NCBI RefSeq assembly: GCF_023746535.1
Contig: NZ_CP098747.1
Location: forward strand, 186,001 to 250,000
Source of the DNA: Sneathiella marina
GTDB lineage: Bacteria > Pseudomonadota > Alphaproteobacteria > Sneathiellales > Sneathiellaceae
DNA: 64,000 nucleotides
Direction of reading: 5' to 3'
The position numbers and the translations under genes are program-made. The notes beneath the pieces are model-generated. The model was not told the DNA's origin. It made no database searches and worked only from the letters and a program-made list of their open reading frames with translations. This document shows, piece by piece, positions 17,494 through 26,282 of this stretch (its first letter is position 1; each line of letters begins with the position of its first letter).

Positions 17494-17648
17494 ATTTTCT
17501 CAATAAATGCTAAGATACCTGTTCTGGTACCCATCGGGTTTTGGGGCGCGCTGTCCGCCATTTCAGGATATCGAAGCTGCCAATCCTTCAGTGATCTTGC
17601 GGATGACAATTTATTAACGTTCGTCAAAACCCTATATAATTTTCGGAA

Positions 17649-17662
17649 ATCCTATAGAATAT
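17649..17662. promoter_or_regulatory. GntR operator candidate (autoregulation)
   Basis: ATCCTATAGAATAT is a near copy of the perfect palindrome at 18500-18515. It lies right behind a TATAAT at 17635-17640, about 50 bases before the gntR start. That position fits repression of its own gene. Confidence 0.5.
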
Positions 17663-17712
17663 GGAATGAGATAGTCTAAGGTCCTCATTATGCAAGGCGG
17701 ATAAATACAAAA

Positions 17713-18375
17713 ATGCTCCCAAATACCGATACTGATTTTCTGACGAAAACCGATCTTGCAAAAAGGCATATTCAAACTCTTGTTCTTTCCGGCGTTTATG
17801 CACCTGGCGATCGTATTACCACCCGAGAAGTCGCGCGAGCGCTTGGTATAAGTGATACGCCCATTCGTGAAGCATTCCAAAGCCTTGCTTCAGAAGGGTG
17901 GCTGCAAATCCAGCAGCATGTAGGTGCAATCGTCCAAGGTGTAAAAGTAGAGCAGGTGCGCGAGATAAGTAGGCTTCGTGGTGCTGTTGGCGGGCTTGCG
18001 ATTGAAATTGGCTGGTTGGCATTTGATGAAGCCCGCCTGCAGGCTATCGATGACGTTCTTGATGAAATGCAGCTTGCATTGGATAATGATGACTATGACA
18101 GTTTTGGGATGAAGAACTACGAATTCCACGATCTTATTTCTGACAGAGACCATGCTCCTTGGTGCCGGCGTTTTCTTGACAGTATGTACGGGCATATGTC
18201 TCCTAAAAGGCTTCGTATCACGCCTACGAAAGAAAGAATGGCTGCTGCCTTACAAGAGCATAGGGATATCCAGTCCAAATTGCGCGAAGGCGAATTTGCA
18301 GAAGCCGCCAGGCGGGTAGAAATTCATGAGCGAAATGCAGGAGATTTTTACCTGGATATCCTGGCAAAAGACTGA
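17713..18375 (+). CDS. GntR-family (FCD) transcription regulator
   Basis: A 220-aa regulator. The winged helix is residues about 12-75 (YAPGDRITTREVARALGISD, TPIREAFQSLASEGWL). The helical FCD ligand domain follows, with FHDLISDRDH and the conserved late histidine region VEIHERNAGDFYLDIL. FCD domains usually bind carboxylic acids through a metal held by Asp/His residues. The gene opens the accessory region and points at the enolase/GMC/TRAP genes. It is probably their repressor, because the same palindrome stands in both promoters. Confidence 0.9.
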   Translation: MLPNTDTDFLTKTDLAKRHIQTLVLSGVYAPGDRITTREVARALGISDTPIREAFQSLASEGWLQIQQHVGAIVQGVKVEQVREISRLRGAVGGLAIEIGWLAFDEARLQAIDDVLDEMQLALDNDDYDSFGMKNYEFHDLISDRDHAPWCRRFLDSMYGHMSPKRLRITPTKERMAAALQEHRDIQSKLREGEFAEAARRVEIHERNAGDFYLDILAKD

Positions 18376-18475
18376 AAAGCAAAAATTTAAAAATTTTTCT
18401 CAGAAAAACACAAATAAATCAATGAATTAACAAAAATCTGTGATCTGGACCCGCGCCAGATTGCAGAATGCATAG

Positions 18476-18515
18476 TTGACAGGATTTTTGTCAAATGCAA
18501 TATTCTATAGAATAT
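18476..18515 (+). promoter_or_regulatory. Promoter with overlapping GntR operator before the enolase-superfamily gene
   Basis: TTGACA at 18476-18481 is a perfect -35. The perfect 16-bp palindrome ATATTCTATAGAATAT at 18500-18515 covers the expected -10 position. It matches the sequence in front of the gntR gene. Confidence 0.55.
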
Positions 18516-18552
18516 ATAATATCAAGAAAAATGTAGTAAGGATTGAATATCC

Positions 18553-19776
18553 ATGATTCCAAGCGTGATTATCGGCGAAATTGAAGTGCTGTCTTGCAGC
18601 AATTCCTGGCGCAATTTCCACTTTGTAAAAATAACGGCGGAAAATGGTCTCATTGGCTGGAGCGAGTTTGATGAGTTCTTTGGTATGCCGCATGTTTCTT
18701 CCGTCATTGAATCTCTCGCGCCACGTATAATTGGTCAAAATGCTGTTCATCACCAGGCAATCAGGCAGGATTTGCTGAACGTCACTCGTCCTGGGGCGGG
18801 AGGTGTCGTTGGGCAAGCAATTGGATCCATTGAAAATGCATTGATTGATTTGTATGCAAAGTCTTTGGATGTTCCGGCTTATGTGGTTTTAGGCGGGAAA
18901 ATTCGCGATCGAATACGGGTATATTGGTCTCATTTTGTCTCACATAGAGCGCGGGTCGGACATTTTGAGAAAGATATTATTGATGTAGGTGGCGTGCGTG
19001 AAAACGTCAAAGATGCCTTGGAGGGTGGCTATACCGCTCTTAAAACCAACGTTTTTAATTATGATGACGACGGTAAAACGAAAAGCTGGGCCCCAGGATT
19101 TGGCCGGCCATTTGACCCATCCAGAAATGCCGAGAAAAATCTCCGTAAGGGCTTGCATCAACATCTTGAATTGTTGCGGGAAACATCAGGCGATGACATG
19201 GACATTATGCTGGACCTCAATTTCAATTCTCGACCGGAAGGATATCTTTCTATTCTAAGAGAGTTGGAAGACTTGGATCTGTTCTGGGTGGAATTGGATG
19301 TGCTTGATGCCAAGGCACTTTCCATGATCCGGTCGCAAAGCAAGCATCCCATCGCCTCTTGTGAAACGTTGATCGGGCTGCATCAATTTCTCCCGTTTTT
19401 TGATCACCAGTCTATCGATGTCGCAATCGTTGATACGTTGTGGAATGGCGTCTGGCAGTCCATGCATATTGCGGCGGCAGCGGACGCGTTTGATGTAAAT
19501 GTCGCGTGCCATAATTTCTACGGTCATCTCAGCACCATGATGAACGCGCATTTCTGTGCTGCGGTACCAAATTTACGGATCATGGAGATCGATGTGGACC
19601 GCGTTTCCTGGGATCGGGATATCTTTACGCATCTGCCGGACATCACGGATGGGTATATGACAGTTCCTGACCGTCCGGGCTGGGGAACAGAACCAATAGA
19701 AGCCGAGTTAAAGAAATTTCCTCCAATTCCTGATGCGGGATTGGCGCGCGCCGCGCCGAGGCAAAGTTTTCTCTAA
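18553..19776 (+). CDS. Mandelate racemase/muconate lactonizing enzyme family protein
   Basis: A 407-aa member of the enolase superfamily. The N-terminal capping domain ends with GSIENALIDLYAKSLD, VPAYVVLGG. In the barrel, ALKTN carries the catalytic-lysine position. The metal ligands are in MLDLNFN (Asp), FWVELDVLD (Glu) and ASCETLIG (Glu), and a general-base candidate histidine is in ACHNFYGHLS. These enzymes abstract the alpha proton of a carboxylate, typically dehydrating or racemising sugar acids. It leads a probable operon with the GMC oxidoreductase and the TRAP transporter. Substrate unknown. Confidence 0.88.
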   Translation: MIPSVIIGEIEVLSCSNSWRNFHFVKITAENGLIGWSEFDEFFGMPHVSSVIESLAPRIIGQNAVHHQAIRQDLLNVTRPGAGGVVGQAIGSIENALIDLYAKSLDVPAYVVLGGKIRDRIRVYWSHFVSHRARVGHFEKDIIDVGGVRENVKDALEGGYTALKTNVFNYDDDGKTKSWAPGFGRPFDPSRNAEKNLRKGLHQHLELLRETSGDDMDIMLDLNFNSRPEGYLSILRELEDLDLFWVELDVLDAKALSMIRSQSKHPIASCETLIGLHQFLPFFDHQSIDVAIVDTLWNGVWQSMHIAAAADAFDVNVACHNFYGHLSTMMNAHFCAAVPNLRIMEIDVDRVSWDRDIFTHLPDITDGYMTVPDRPGWGTEPIEAELKKFPPIPDAGLARAAPRQSFL

Positions 19777-19825
19777 TAATTCGGAATATCACTTCCTTTT
19801 TGAGTTTAGCAGAGGGGAGAGGGAC

Positions 19826-21424
19826 GTGAATGAAGTTGTTGATATATTGATAATTGGAGGCGGACCCTCTGGTGCGGCTATCGCCTGGAGTCTCGCTGAA
19901 ACGAAAATGCGCATCCTTTGCTTGGAACAAGGGGAATGGCCAAATTCAGATCAGTTTCCGAGCACTGGAATGGACTGGGAGGGGCGGCAGCAAAGTGATT
20001 TTTCTATCAATCCGAATGTCCGGAAAAATTCTGCAGATTACCCCATCAATGACGATGACTCGCCCATCAAAATTGCAAATTTTAACGGCGTTGGAGGAGG
20101 GACTGTTCTTTATGCTGGACATTTTCCACGCCTTTTGCCGTCTGATTTTCGAGTTCGCAGTCTTGACGGTGTCGCTGAAGACTGGCCGATCACTTACAAG
20201 TCCCTGGAACCGTTCTACGCTCATAATGACCGGATAATGGGCATATCTGGGCTTGCCGGCGACCCTGCATACCCAGCAAAAGATCAAATTTTACCGCCCG
20301 TACCAATGGGTAAAACAGGTCGGATGTTTGGCAAAGCCATGAACAAGCTCGGCTGGCACTGGTGGCCATCTGACGCCGCCATCCTGACAGAGGAATATGA
20401 GGGGCGTGCCCCATGTATCAATCTTGGGCAATGTCTATCCGGTTGCGCGCAAGGGGCAAAGGGAACTGCCGACCTTGCCTATTGGCCCGAGGCGGTTCGT
20501 GCCCGGGTTGAAGTCCGTACGGGGTGCCGTGTCAGTCGTATAGATACCCGTGAAGACGGTATGGCCTCGGGCGCGTATTACTTTGATAAAGATGGAAATG
20601 AAGTTTTCCAGCCGGCCGAAATTGTTGTTGTCGCCTGCAATGGGATAGGGACACCACGGCTCCTTTTAAACTCTGCGTCGGAGAAATTTCCAAACGGTCT
20701 CGCTAACTCCAGTGGGCTTGTCGGTAAAAACCTCATGCTTCACCCTTACGCAAAAATATGGGGTCAGGTTGATGAAGAACTGGACGGTCACAAAGGTCCG
20801 CCGGTTTGTCTGTGGAGCATGCAATTCTACGAAACTGATAAGAACAGAGGATTTGACCGAGGGTACTCTTATCAATTCGTGCGGGGGCAGGGGCCTGCGC
20901 GAACAGCTATTGACGGTTTGTCTGCCGGGCAGATTCCGTGGGGGCAAGATCATCATCAGGCGTTTCGAAATGCCTTCGGTAGAAGTGCCGGCTTGGTTTC
21001 TATCTGTGAGGATCTTCCGGAACTTACCAATACTGTCACGCTCGATCCTGAGATGACAGACGGAAACGGAATTCCGGCTCCTAAAATTACCTATCGGATC
21101 AGTGAAAATACGCAACAAATGCTGGATCATTCCATTGCTCGTGGAACAGAAATTCTTGAAGCAGCAGGGGCGAGAAATATAACTTCTCAATCCCCGCTGC
21201 CCTATGCGGGATGGCACCTTCTGGGAACAGCCCGAATGGGTACGGACCCTCAAAAATCGGTCGTGAATGAATGGGGGCGGTCTCATGATATCAAAAATCT
21301 GTTTATCGCAGATGGCAGTGTCTTTGTGACTTCAGGAGGTGTTAATCCAACGTCCACCATTCAGGCAATCTCGCTATATGTGGCCGATCAGATCAAAACT
21401 CGAATTTACGATCTTTTTGATTAG
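19826..21424 (+). CDS. GMC-family FAD oxidoreductase
   Basis: About 532 aa. The FAD motif DILIIGGGPSGAAIAWSLA begins within ten residues of the start. The second family block is NGVGGGTVLYAGHFPR. CINLGQCLSGCAQGAKGTAD is a cysteine-rich segment seen in sugar-acid and sorbitol dehydrogenases of this family. The C-terminal active site is GWHLLGTARMG with the His, and GGVNPTSTIQAISLY with the Asn. I choose the GTG at 19826, preceded by GGGGAGAGGGAC, because the longer reading would overlap the previous gene and add residues absent from the family. It probably works with the small protein downstream as a membrane-linked dehydrogenase. Confidence 0.9.
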   Translation: MNEVVDILIIGGGPSGAAIAWSLAETKMRILCLEQGEWPNSDQFPSTGMDWEGRQQSDFSINPNVRKNSADYPINDDDSPIKIANFNGVGGGTVLYAGHFPRLLPSDFRVRSLDGVAEDWPITYKSLEPFYAHNDRIMGISGLAGDPAYPAKDQILPPVPMGKTGRMFGKAMNKLGWHWWPSDAAILTEEYEGRAPCINLGQCLSGCAQGAKGTADLAYWPEAVRARVEVRTGCRVSRIDTREDGMASGAYYFDKDGNEVFQPAEIVVVACNGIGTPRLLLNSASEKFPNGLANSSGLVGKNLMLHPYAKIWGQVDEELDGHKGPPVCLWSMQFYETDKNRGFDRGYSYQFVRGQGPARTAIDGLSAGQIPWGQDHHQAFRNAFGRSAGLVSICEDLPELTNTVTLDPEMTDGNGIPAPKITYRISENTQQMLDHSIARGTEILEAAGARNITSQSPLPYAGWHLLGTARMGTDPQKSVVNEWGRSHDIKNLFIADGSVFVTSGGVNPTSTIQAISLYVADQIKTRIYDLFD

Positions 21425-21433
21425 GCGGTTGAA

Positions 21434-21901
21434 ATGAACATATCGGACAACAACACAGGAACAAACGCACTAAGCGCTCACGAACGTGAAATCTTTGTAT
21501 TTCTTGTGGGATGCATCATTCCAAGCGCAAAGGACTTAGACCTTCCCGGTGCCGATGATCCGGTAATTATTGAAGATATAATCGCCATTGGTCAGCAAAA
21601 TACTTCAAACCTGAAAAAACTAATCTGTGAACTAGATACTCTGGCTCCCGGGGATTTTCAGGATCTTACTAGTCGAGAGAAAGCGGCGTTGATCCACGAA
21701 TTTCGCCATCAATGCACTCATTCCGCCTTATTTCTTGAAACCATTACAGCCACTGGATATTACCGCGATCCCCGTGTCCTGGAACATATTGGCGTGGAAG
21801 TCCGTCCACCATTCCCTGAAGGATATCATGTGGAACAAGGTGATTGGGGACTGTTGGATCCGGTTCGGGAAAGAGGCCCGATTTTTATTATGCCGGACTA
21901 A
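21434..21901 (+). CDS. Gluconate 2-dehydrogenase subunit 3-like small protein
   Basis: A 155-aa partner of the GMC protein, nine bases downstream. The early LSAHEREIFVFLVGCIIPSA and LPGADDPVIIEDI match the small-subunit family. The ending is RPPFPEGYHVEQGDWGLLDP then VRERGPIF, typical of copies next to GMC oxidoreductases. No clear twin-arginine signal is present, although small subunits of gluconate dehydrogenases often have one. Its role as a chaperone or subunit is inferred from position. Confidence 0.75.
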   Translation: MNISDNNTGTNALSAHEREIFVFLVGCIIPSAKDLDLPGADDPVIIEDIIAIGQQNTSNLKKLICELDTLAPGDFQDLTSREKAALIHEFRHQCTHSALFLETITATGYYRDPRVLEHIGVEVRPPFPEGYHVEQGDWGLLDPVRERGPIFIMPD

Positions 21902-21961
21902 CGATAGTTCAAGCCTCGTTCAATATAGGTAAAAAACCTAACAGCCTCCTGGGAGAATTAG

Positions 21962-22498
21962 ATGGTAGCGTCAAATAAAAAAATAATACCGATAATGGCG
22001 CGAATGCTTGAAAAATTTGCAGCGGTCATCCTGTTGCTCATGGTTCTACATATTGTCGCGGACGTTCTGCTTAAATTTCTGTTCAACTATCCACTACCTG
22101 GAACGCTCAATATTGTTGCCAATTATTACATGGTGGCCTGTGTATTTCTCCCCATTGCAATTGTTGAATTAACCCGTGGGAATATCGCCGTTGATCTGTT
22201 TTTCAAATTACTCCCAAAATCAATCCGCTTCGTCCTGCTGATTACCGGAACCCTGTTCAGCTTGTTCTTTTTTGCCCTGCTTGGATACCAGTCCATTTTT
22301 GATGCAGTGAAATCCTACAATAAAGGAGAATTTATAGATGGGATTGTCATTATTCAAATTTGGCCGAGCCGTTTTATCCTGCCAATAGGTCTTGGTATTG
22401 CGGTTTTTATTCTTGTGTATCGGTTAATTCACGAATTGCGGAATGGCGAACAGGAATTGCTTCCACCCTCAGAAGAAGACGTGAGAGGGGAAGTATAA
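21962..22498 (+). CDS. TRAP transporter small permease (DctQ-type)
   Basis: A 178-aa four-helix membrane protein. It has the DctQ pattern: VILLLMVLHIVADVLLKFLF, YPLPGTLNIVANYYMVACVFLP, ELTRGNIAVDLFF. The family forms the membrane part of the transporter together with the large permease. A ribosome site CCTGGGAG precedes the ATG. It is three bases from the large-permease gene. Confidence 0.9.
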   Translation: MVASNKKIIPIMARMLEKFAAVILLLMVLHIVADVLLKFLFNYPLPGTLNIVANYYMVACVFLPIAIVELTRGNIAVDLFFKLLPKSIRFVLLITGTLFSLFFFALLGYQSIFDAVKSYNKGEFIDGIVIIQIWPSRFILPIGLGIAVFILVYRLIHELRNGEQELLPPSEEDVRGEV

Positions 22499-22501
22499 AC
22501 G

Positions 22502-23809
22502 ATGACAAATATCGAAATTGGCATTTTGGGTGTCGCCGCTACCCTTATTCTCATCGCCGCTAGAATACCAATTGGGGTTGTACTCGGTGTCGTGGCGTTT
22601 TGCGGAATCACATTGATTACAAACCTAAAGGCTGCTCTCAGCATCACATCGGTAATTCCGTATAACTTTATCACAGACTGGAATTTGTCTGCTATCCCAA
22701 CCTTCCTTGCAATGGGCTTTATCGCGTCGGAGGCGGGACTTACTAATGGCTTATTTGCTGCAATTCGCATGTTTTTATGGCGCATTCCGGGAGGGATGGC
22801 CTCTGCGACAGTTGTGTCATCGGCAATGTTTGCGTCCGCTTCTGGATCAAGTATAGCAACGGCCGCCGCGTTTTCTCGTATTGCTGTCCCAGAGATGCTG
22901 AAAGCCAAATACAATGTCGGTTTGGCAACCGGTAGCGTCGCCGCCGCCGGAACGCTTGGGTCCTTGATTCCGCCCAGTATTCTGATGATCCTGTATGGAA
23001 TATTTACCAGCACTTCCATCGCCAGTCTGTTTTTGGCGGGTGTCCTACCCGGCCTTTTATCCGCAGCCATGTTCATCGCAATGATTACGTTTCGTTGCTG
23101 GCGGTCACCAAAACTGGCGCCAGCAACAAACGAGCAGTTTAGCTGGGAGGAGAAAAAGGCTGCCTTGAAGGATATTTGGGCATTACCTGTTCTTGTTGGA
23201 TTTGTGCTGGGGGGTATTTTCTTTGGCATTTTTTCACCGACAGAAGCGGGTGCCATCGGCGCTTTTCTTTCTGCACTCATCGGGTTTTCCCGTCGTTCTC
23301 TCTCCTTTGAGGGAATTCAGAAATCGCTAACTCAAGCTGTTTATGGCACCAGCTCAATTTTCATCATCGGTCTCGGTGCCTCTATTTATGTCCGGTTTTT
23401 GGGCCTAAGCGGCCTGCCGGTATATCTGGCTGACCTGTTACTGCCGGTTACAAGCAACGAATATCTGCTGATCGCCATGATCTCGATACTGTTCATTGTC
23501 CTTGGGATGTTCGTGGATTCCCTGGCGATTTTGCTGCTGACCCTACCCATTGTCATGCCGCTGGTGATCGGACTTGGCATTGATACGGTGTGGTTTGGCA
23601 TCATTGTCATCAAACTTCTGGAAATTGGGTTGATTACACCGCCAGTCGGTCTCAACGCCTTTGTGATCAAAAGCTCTCTTGGAAACCTTGTTTCTCTTAA
23701 TCAGATCTTTGCGGGTATTTTCTGGTTCTTCCTGATGGAAGTCCTCACCCTTGGAGCCCTGATTTATTGGCCGCAGATCAGTTTGTTTCTGCCAAGCCTA
23801 GCCAACTAG
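22502..23809 (+). CDS. TRAP transporter large permease (DctM-type)
   Basis: A 435-aa protein with about twelve membrane segments, the Na+-coupled transport subunit. Family marks are AIPTFLAMGFIASEAGL, VSSAMFASASGSSIATAAAF, GTLGSLIPPSILMILYG, SPTEAGAIGAF and LITPPVGLNAFVIKS. Partner of the small permease and of the binding protein downstream. Confidence 0.95.
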   Translation: MTNIEIGILGVAATLILIAARIPIGVVLGVVAFCGITLITNLKAALSITSVIPYNFITDWNLSAIPTFLAMGFIASEAGLTNGLFAAIRMFLWRIPGGMASATVVSSAMFASASGSSIATAAAFSRIAVPEMLKAKYNVGLATGSVAAAGTLGSLIPPSILMILYGIFTSTSIASLFLAGVLPGLLSAAMFIAMITFRCWRSPKLAPATNEQFSWEEKKAALKDIWALPVLVGFVLGGIFFGIFSPTEAGAIGAFLSALIGFSRRSLSFEGIQKSLTQAVYGTSSIFIIGLGASIYVRFLGLSGLPVYLADLLLPVTSNEYLLIAMISILFIVLGMFVDSLAILLLTLPIVMPLVIGLGIDTVWFGIIVIKLLEIGLITPPVGLNAFVIKSSLGNLVSLNQIFAGIFWFFLMEVLTLGALIYWPQISLFLPSLAN

Positions 23810-23851
23810 TGGCCCCTAAAAAGGTCAAATAAATTAACTGAGGAGGAAAAA

Positions 23852-24976
23852 ATGAAGAAACTAACATTCTTATCAATGGTAACGGCATTCGGTCTTATGG
23901 GATCAACTGCTTTGGCGGATAGCTATCAGGCCAGCACCTGGTTGCCACAAAGTGCAACAACCGTGAAAGTGACATATTCAGATTTTGCTGAGGCTGTGAA
24001 GAAGGGAACGGGTGGTGAGGTTTCATTCGATCTGCATGTGGGCGGGGCCTTGCTGCCGGCCGCGGAAACGCTTCAAGGTGTCAGCGACGGAGTTGCGGCG
24101 GTTGGAGATATTCTGTCTGCCTATACGCCTGCTGATTTACCCTTGAACAATGTTGTTGGTGATCTTGGGTTTCTGACCGATAGTTCTCTGGTCGCTTCTT
24201 TCGCCGCCGCAGAAGTAAAATTTACCAATCAGAAGCTCCGTGAAGAATGGCTCGAACATAACGTTGTTTTTGGTGGTAACTGGAGTACATCTGAATATCA
24301 TTTCCGTTGTGGAGAGGAAATCCGCAGTCTCGCCGATGTTAAAGGCAAGCGCGTGCGGGCCTCTGTAGGCGCGCAAATTGATTTCCTGAAGTCCATTGAA
24401 GCCATTCCGGTTAGTGTCCCCGGCTCTGAAATTTATACGGCACTGGAGCGCGGCTCGCTTGACTGTACGCTTGTCGCGGATGAATCATTGCAAGCTTTGA
24501 AACTCGGTGAAGTCATCAAATTCTCCACTGAAATGCCGATGGGTGTCTTTATCGATGGGGCCACCTGGGGATTCAATCGTGATTTCTGGACAGAAATTGG
24601 AGCTAAAAACCGCCGTGTAATCCTGGATGAGATGGCAAAATATATCGTACTCACACAGGTTGGAATGCTGGCCGATGACGAAACAGCCACCAAAGATACT
24701 CAAGCGCGTGGGGTAAAGTGGCTGACACCTGAAAGCGATCTAGCGCTGGAGCTTGAAAAGTTCCGCTCCAGCTATCTGCAAACTTTGGCCAAGGCGGAAG
24801 TAGAAAAGCGTAAAATTGAGGACCCTTCCGATATTATCGATGACTATATTAAGGCCCGCGATAAATGGACCAAGTTGCTTGCCAACGTCGACAAGAGTGA
24901 CAGTGACGCGCTAATCAAACTGGTGAGAAGTGAAATCTACAGCAAAGTAGATGAGAAGTCTTATGGCGTGAAATAA
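23852..24976 (+). CDS. TRAP transporter substrate-binding protein (DctP family)
   Basis: A 374-aa periplasmic binding protein with a signal peptide (MKKLTFLSMVTAFGLMGSTA, cleavage after ALA) behind a GAGGAGG ribosome site. Family marks are AETLQGVSDGVAAVGDILSA, the conserved arginine region KGKRVRASVGAQIDF that usually holds a substrate carboxylate, and ERGSLDCTLVADES. The setting with an enolase-type dehydratase and a GMC dehydrogenase suggests a carbohydrate or related acid. A strong terminator ends the operon. Confidence 0.92.
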   Translation: MKKLTFLSMVTAFGLMGSTALADSYQASTWLPQSATTVKVTYSDFAEAVKKGTGGEVSFDLHVGGALLPAAETLQGVSDGVAAVGDILSAYTPADLPLNNVVGDLGFLTDSSLVASFAAAEVKFTNQKLREEWLEHNVVFGGNWSTSEYHFRCGEEIRSLADVKGKRVRASVGAQIDFLKSIEAIPVSVPGSEIYTALERGSLDCTLVADESLQALKLGEVIKFSTEMPMGVFIDGATWGFNRDFWTEIGAKNRRVILDEMAKYIVLTQVGMLADDETATKDTQARGVKWLTPESDLALELEKFRSSYLQTLAKAEVEKRKIEDPSDIIDDYIKARDKWTKLLANVDKSDSDALIKLVRSEIYSKVDEKSYGVK

Positions 24977-24984
24977 CGCTCATT

Positions 24985-25030
24985 AAAAAAGCTGGTCAGC
25001 GTCAAATCGAAGGACGCTGACCAGCTTTTT
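24985..25030 (+). terminator. Strong intrinsic terminator of the TRAP operon
   Basis: The stem GCTGGTCAGCGTC (24991-25003) pairs perfectly with its complement at 25013-25025, with a nine-base loop. Six A before it and five T after it make it usable in both directions. Confidence 0.92.
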
Positions 25031-25119
25031 GGCATCGTCTCGTAGCTGACATCAATCCTACATTCCTAGAGAAGATACTCGACTTGCTCTTGCGACAAAG
25101 CATACCGGACATAAATCAC

Positions 25120-25137
25120 ATGTTTCACGTGAAACAT
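25120..25137. promoter_or_regulatory. parS: parS centromere site (ParB-binding palindrome)
   Basis: ATGTTTCACGTGAAACAT is an 18-bp perfect palindrome containing the 16-bp universal chromosomal parS consensus TGTTTCACGTGAAACA without mismatch. It lies in the 267-base gap between the TRAP terminator and the convergent LysR gene, outside any coding region. ParB spreads from such sites, and they cluster near the replication origin in most bacteria. I saw no second copy in the window and parA/parB are not here. Confidence 0.9.
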
Positions 25138-25297
25138 TTAGGCTAAATATACCCGCATAACAAGAAAAACAGGGAAGTCCTGATACCACTTATAAATCAT
25201 ATTTATTCGCCCGAGGAAATATGCCTGTCCGCCCGCCCTTTATCGAGTGACCCGTGACCCCGAGGATGGCCTGAGGCTAAATTCCATAACAGCACCG

Positions 25298-26170
25298 TTA
25301 GGGTGCAGCTTTCATGGACCAGGCGATGTCAAAAAAAGCCCGGATTATTCGGGAATCCCGCCGTTCCTCCAGACAGGTCACATGGGCTGTTGTAAAGATA
25401 TCGGCATCAGAAATTTTCAGGGCCCTGAGGTTCGGGTGCGGATTAAATTCAATGTCCGAGACGGCGCCAATTCCAATTCCCCGCTCAACGGCGAGCCAGA
25501 CGGCTTCCCGGCTTCCCAGTTCCATAACTTCATCTACGTCAATATTCTGGCGGCAAAGAGCTTTTTCAATAGCCAGACGAGTAGTGGAGCCGGTCTCCCG
25601 GTGCAGGAAACGCTGCCCCTGCAGCTCCTTTAACCGGATAGAGCTACGCCCGGCAAAGGGATGCGACGCATTCACAAATATAACAACTTCATGTCGACTA
25701 AAGGGTCTGGAAAAAAGGGCCGGATTATCCTCTGTATGGGCAAGGACGGCAACATCAACGGTGTAATCTTGCAATAGCTCAACCATGTTCATGGAATTCC
25801 CCTGGGTAACGGACAGCTTTATTCCCGGAAATTTTTCGTTAAAGGAGCCAAGCATTTCCGTTGCGTGATAGGGGCCAACGGCCCCCACTCTGAGCGCACC
25901 GGTCAGCAGTCCGCCATAATTTACCAGCAGATTTTGAGCCTCTTCTTCCAGCATCAGTATTCTGTTGCTGACGCGAAACAGCGCGTGCCCGCAGTCCGAC
26001 AGCAGTACTTTTCGGCCCCGCCTGTGAAAGAGAGTCACGCCATAATGATCTTCCAACGCCTTGATTTGGCTTGAGATTGTTGGCTGCCCAACATTGATTG
26101 CCTTCGACGCCGCCGTGAATCCCCCCTCTTTGGCCACGGCGTGAAAGGATCTTAGTTGGGAATGAAGCAT
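25298..26170 (-). CDS. LysR-family regulator, phosphonate-associated type
   Basis: A 290-aa LysR regulator. The helix-turn-helix is near the N-terminus (EGGFTAASKAINVGQPTISS) and the rest is a two-lobed effector domain. The wording of the effector domain (RVGAVGPYHATEML, LHRETGSTTRLAIE, ELGSREAVWLAVERGIG) is what I remember of LysR proteins tied to aminoethylphosphonate catabolism. That subfamily call is from memory only. It is divergent from the iron alcohol dehydrogenase at 26283, about 110 bases apart, which is its likely target. Confidence 0.85.
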   Translation of the reverse strand: MLHSQLRSFHAVAKEGGFTAASKAINVGQPTISSQIKALEDHYGVTLFHRRGRKVLLSDCGHALFRVSNRILMLEEEAQNLLVNYGGLLTGALRVGAVGPYHATEMLGSFNEKFPGIKLSVTQGNSMNMVELLQDYTVDVAVLAHTEDNPALFSRPFSRHEVVIFVNASHPFAGRSSIRLKELQGQRFLHRETGSTTRLAIEKALCRQNIDVDEVMELGSREAVWLAVERGIGIGAVSDIEFNPHPNLRALKISDADIFTTAHVTCLEERRDSRIIRAFFDIAWSMKAAP

Positions 26171-26282
26171 TGATTAAACCAATAGAAATCATTGTTTATA
26201 TGTATTTGTTCAATGGTAAAGGGCGGGCGTAAGTTTCGTCAACAAGAAGTTGCGAAGCAATTTGATCCCGTGGAGAGACGTG

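Noticed and set aside
17430-17627. Reverse-strand 65-residue frame containing DEIRTHDPNLGKVMLYP
   Set aside because: It is the translation of the tRNA-Gly gene on the opposite strand, a known annotation artefact.
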